Shown: piece after piece, positions 6,169-8,000 of the stretch
How positions within the stretch are numbered: position 1 is the first letter of the stretch
Layout of the letters: each line of letters opens with the position of its first letter
From: Gammaproteobacteria bacterium
GTDB lineage: Bacteria > Pseudomonadota > Gammaproteobacteria > Pseudomonadales > Azotimanducaceae
Direction of reading: 5' to 3'
Assembly: GCA_018667205.1 (NCBI GenBank)
Contig: JABIVN010000155.1
Location: forward strand, 1 to 8,000
DNA length: 8,000 bases
Notes under the pieces: model-generated
Seen by the model: only the letters and a program-made list of their open reading frames with translations
Told to the model about the DNA's origin: nothing
Database searches by the model: none
Translations under genes and position numbers: made by a program

Positions 6169-7743
6169 TTATAAACCGGCCTTGTATTTTTTATATTCAT
6201 CCCACAACTTTGCGCGTAGGTCTGGGTCTGTCTCGGCCGCCGCGGCTTCACGTAGCTGTTGGGCAACAATGTCATCGCCCTGGGGGCTTGGTATGTCTTC
6301 GGGTACTGGCGGCGTCGCGCCTTCGGTTTTTGCTACCTCGCTGCCCTCTGGCATCCTGCCATTTTCTATAACGTCAGGGATGCCTGGCTCAAGCCGTTCA
6401 TTCTCGTTTTCTTCAAAGATTCCCGACCCCTGCTCTAGTCCTTTGCCACCCAGCACCGCAACGCCGGGTACATTTTCCGCAGATGTCGGCGGTGGTGTGC
6501 TGCCCAATACTTCGTTTCGTGCATCAAGGATGGTACCTTCAAATATGGCAATAGAATCGTCAAGTGCTTTGTCAAGTTCACTGCCACCGATACCGCCTGC
6601 GCCGCGCGGGTAAGCGGCCTGCTCACCACCGGCTGCCTGGCCATCCTGTTGACCAGACTCAGCTCCTGAAACTGCTTCGCCCTGCCGTTTCATTTGATCA
6701 AACTCTGGCAGTTGGATACGGGAATCAAAAATTGCATCTGTGGCAATGACAATGGCAACGTTGGCCTCGTTCAAGGCTTTTTCGGCCTCTAGGATTGCAC
6801 CTTCCTGAGCTGTGCCTTCAAATATGTCGCTGATGTCCATTAAATCCTGACCGGCGAAGATGACAGAAACCCTTGCTCTGGCCAGGGCTTTTTCAGCTTC
6901 GGCAAGTTCTGCTTCAGTTTCTGCCGTTTCAAGCGCTACGCCCGCCGCCTGGATGGCTATCCCTGCTTTTTCCAGTGCCTCGTGTGCAGCCTGAATGTCC
7001 TTAGCAATGTCCCCCGGGTATTCACTGCCGGCACTATCGCCGTTGGAACTTTCAATGCCGGTTTCAGACTGTTCACCGCCAGCTTGAGCGTTTGGTCCGT
7101 TCTCTGTTGATGTATCGCCATCACCTTGAGCGGGAGATCCATCTTCCATCAACCTATCGTCTTGAGCCTGCGCGCCGTTTTCGATCGCCATGTCATCTGC
7201 TTCGGTTGATTCTGGGCGACTCGCTTGTTGACTAGAAGGCGGCAAGGCGGCGCTATCCTCATAGGTCTCTGAATCGGTCTGGTTTGGGTTTTCACTGTCT
7301 GGAATTAACGGGTCCCATTCCCCTCCAGTTGGTGCTGGTAGCTGTTGCGCAGTCTCTGATACCTGTTCGCCAGCTTTTTTCAGGGTTTGTGCTGCCTGTT
7401 GCCTCGCCTGTTCCGGCGACGCTTGCTGCTGTTCACTCCCTGATGGCGACGACTCGCCTGTTTGTTGGCTCTGGGGTGGTGAGTTGGAGGGCGCTGATGG
7501 CGCTGAGGGCTCTGATGGAGCTGAGGGTTCTGAGGGCGCTGAGGGCTCTGATGGCGCTGAGGGTTCTGAGGGCGCTGATGACGCTGAAGGTTGCGAAGGC
7601 GGAGTTGAACTCGAGGGCGACGATGACGGAGGGGGAGTGGTGGGCGGCGGTGAAGACTGTTGTGGCGACTCGCAGGCAACAAGCACGAAAGCGATCACCA
7701 GCGTCAGGGTGCAATAAGTCAATAACGGGCCGATTAGTCTCAT
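6169..7743 (-). CDS. Outer-membrane lipoprotein with Ser/Pro-Ala/Glu repeats and alanine-rich helical region, function unknown
   Basis: This 524-residue protein starts with a lipoprotein signal peptide: a hydrophobic stretch at about residues 4-21, then lipobox L-V-A-C with the lipidated Cys at 24. Glu follows the Cys, which favours outer-membrane sorting. Residues 25-90 are an extreme Ser/Pro tract containing ten alternating SAP/SEP triplets (56-85). Residues 91-245 are acidic and disordered-looking, rich in Gln, Ser, Glu and Gly. Within this tract are three short related segments of the form E-(N/D)-G-x-x-A-Q, near 188, 200 and 214. Residues 245-345 look alpha-helical, with repeated A-E-K-A-L elements, and IFEGT occurs twice (307-311 and 400-404). 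The last 30 residues form a charged helix ending in L-W-D-E-Y-K-K-Y-K-A-G-L. The start is supported by a purine-rich AAGAGAA 5 nt upstream. It is the first gene of the cluster. I recognise no named family. A role as a wall-spanning or extended linker lipoprotein is inference. Confidence 0.85.
   Translation of the reverse strand: MRLIGPLLTYCTLTLVIAFVLVACESPQQSSPPPTTPPPSSSPSSSTPPSQPSASSAPSEPSAPSEPSAPSEPSAPSEPSAPSAPSNSPPQSQQTGESSPSGSEQQQASPEQARQQAAQTLKKAGEQVSETAQQLPAPTGGEWDPLIPDSENPNQTDSETYEDSAALPPSSQQASRPESTEADDMAIENGAQAQDDRLMEDGSPAQGDGDTSTENGPNAQAGGEQSETGIESSNGDSAGSEYPGDIAKDIQAAHEALEKAGIAIQAAGVALETAETEAELAEAEKALARARVSVIFAGQDLMDISDIFEGTAQEGAILEAEKALNEANVAIVIATDAIFDSRIQLPEFDQMKRQGEAVSGAESGQQDGQAAGGEQAAYPRGAGGIGGSELDKALDDSIAIFEGTILDARNEVLGSTPPPTSAENVPGVAVLGGKGLEQGSGIFEENENERLEPGIPDVIENGRMPEGSEVAKTEGATPPVPEDIPSPQGDDIVAQQLREAAAAETDPDLRAKLWDEYKKYKAGL
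7489..7578 (-). repeat. In-frame tandem repeat encoding SAP/SEP triplets (9/18-bp period)
   Basis: Ten consecutive triplets, alternating Ser-Ala-Pro and Ser-Glu-Pro and ending in two Ser-Ala-Pro units, occupy residues 56-85 of the lipoprotein. At DNA level this is a nearly perfect 18-bp repeat (plus-strand unit like ggcgctgagggctctgag) with third-position changes such as tct/tca Ser and gag/gaa Glu. Because the period is a multiple of three, slippage would change linker length without breaking the frame. The repeat also explains the long open frames on both strands across this stretch. Confidence 0.9.
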
Positions 7744-7816
7744 AAAAATTCTCTTGATGTCATAAATATTGTCGCCTGCTGAAGCTGAAGCTTAACTGAA
7801 TAGCTGAGTGTAAAGC

Positions 7817-7826
7817 TGTAATTACA
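7817..7826. promoter_or_regulatory. 10-bp perfect palindrome, possible operator half
   Basis: TGTAATTACA is perfectly self-complementary and lies about 74 bp upstream of the lipoprotein start. Palindromes of this length and AT-content occur by chance fairly often, so only the position argues for a function. Confidence 0.25.
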
Positions 7827-7868
7827 ACCTATAGGAGCCGGTGTGGTCATGAAATGTTCAATTGAGTC

Positions 7869-7881
7869 GGACAAATTGTCC
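7869..7881. promoter_or_regulatory. 13-bp inverted repeat, possible operator
   Basis: GGACAAATTGTCC consists of two perfect 6-bp half-sites (GGACAA/TTGTCC) around a single central base. It lies about 126 bp upstream of the first start codon of the operon. The symmetry suits a dimeric repressor or activator, but I cannot assign a regulator. Confidence 0.35.
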
Positions 7882-8000
7882 ATCGTTGCGCTAAAAATGT
7901 ACACGTGAAGACTTCTGGGCATCCTTGGTCGGTGCGAGTAGGATTGGGAGGTACACAAATTCACAGGGGTTAGTGTTGCAATTTCGAGCCTTGTTAGGAC

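Larger units (their letters stand above)
7744..8000. other. Upstream region of the operon, no convincing gene
   Basis: This stretch of 257 bp precedes the first gene and should hold its promoter. I see the palindromes listed separately and a short GCTGAA direct repeat near 7778-7789. I see no sigma70 pair with good hexamers and spacing, and no clear terminator for a gene entering from the right. A 74-codon GTG-initiated frame (7964-7740) overlaps the lipoprotein start by 4 nt but lacks a ribosome-binding site and looks random in composition. Confidence 0.5.

Noticed and set aside
5931..6371. 146-codon plus-strand frame across two lipoprotein genes
   Set aside because: It spans the gap and both gene ends antisense, has no recognisable domain, and the minus-strand genes have clear lipoprotein signals and ribosome-binding sites.
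6182..6613. 143-codon plus-strand frame rich in Ser/Pro/Gly
   Set aside because: It is antisense to the low-complexity lipoprotein gene and mirrors its composition; no independent gene evidence.
7284..7745. 153-codon open frame on the plus strand, antisense to the repeat lipoprotein
   Set aside because: It is a by-product of the SAP/SEP repeat and codon bias: it translates to repetitive Leu/Arg/Ala runs, has no ribosome-binding site, and other long frames exist over the same repeat on both strands.
7740..7964. 74-codon GTG-start frame overlapping the first lipoprotein start by 4 nt
   Set aside because: The overlap is suggestive, but there is no ribosome-binding site, no domain or signal peptide, and the composition looks like non-coding DNA; the stretch is better read as the control region.

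Overview
The window comes from a Gram-negative bacterium, most likely a gammaproteobacterium. The evidence is two lipoprotein signal peptides with lipoboxes whose +2 residue is Glu (outer-membrane sorting in the E. coli rule), an ExbB/TolQ-like partial protein, and single-pass inner-membrane proteins with periplasmic PEGA-type domains. Base composition looks close to 50% GC. No tRNA, rRNA, insertion sequence, CRISPR array or integrase is visible. I cannot name the species.

Layout: all six recognisable genes lie on the minus strand and read from right to left, so the 5' end of the cluster is near 7743. In transcription order they are: (1) 7743-6169, a Ser/Pro-rich repeat lipoprotein; (2) 6142-4958, a second lipoprotein with a glycine-rich hydrophobic segment; (3) 4910-2640, a membrane-anchored protein kinase-like protein with periplasmic TPR-like repeats and a terminal PEGA-like domain; (4) 2640-577, a membrane-anchored protein with about five PEGA-like repeats and a SUMF1/FGE-type C-terminal domain; (5) 580-263, a small exported acidic protein; (6) 234 to beyond position 1, the N-terminus of a probable MotA/TolQ/ExbB proton-channel protein. 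Gaps are 26, 47, -1, -4 and 28 bp, and there is no obvious terminator between genes, so this looks like one operon with translational coupling in its second half. The 257 bp upstream of gene 1 (7744-8000) hold no convincing gene but contain two short palindromes that could be operator sites.

How the genes may work together (inference): the predicted locations span the envelope. There are two outer-membrane lipoproteins, two inner-membrane proteins projecting PEGA/TPR/SUMF1 domains into the periplasm, one small periplasmic protein, and a probable proton-motive-force channel subunit. This resembles the general architecture of Tol-Pal or Ton systems without containing their standard parts within the window. 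The kinase-like protein has lost every classical catalytic residue (VAIK Lys, helix C Glu, HRD Asp, DFG Asp), so it is best read as a pseudokinase, perhaps a cytoplasmic sensor or scaffold. The SUMF1-type domain lacks the cysteine pair of true formylglycine-generating enzymes and is probably a binding module. I do not recognise a named system with this gene set. It is the best candidate in the window for an undescribed trans-envelope machine.
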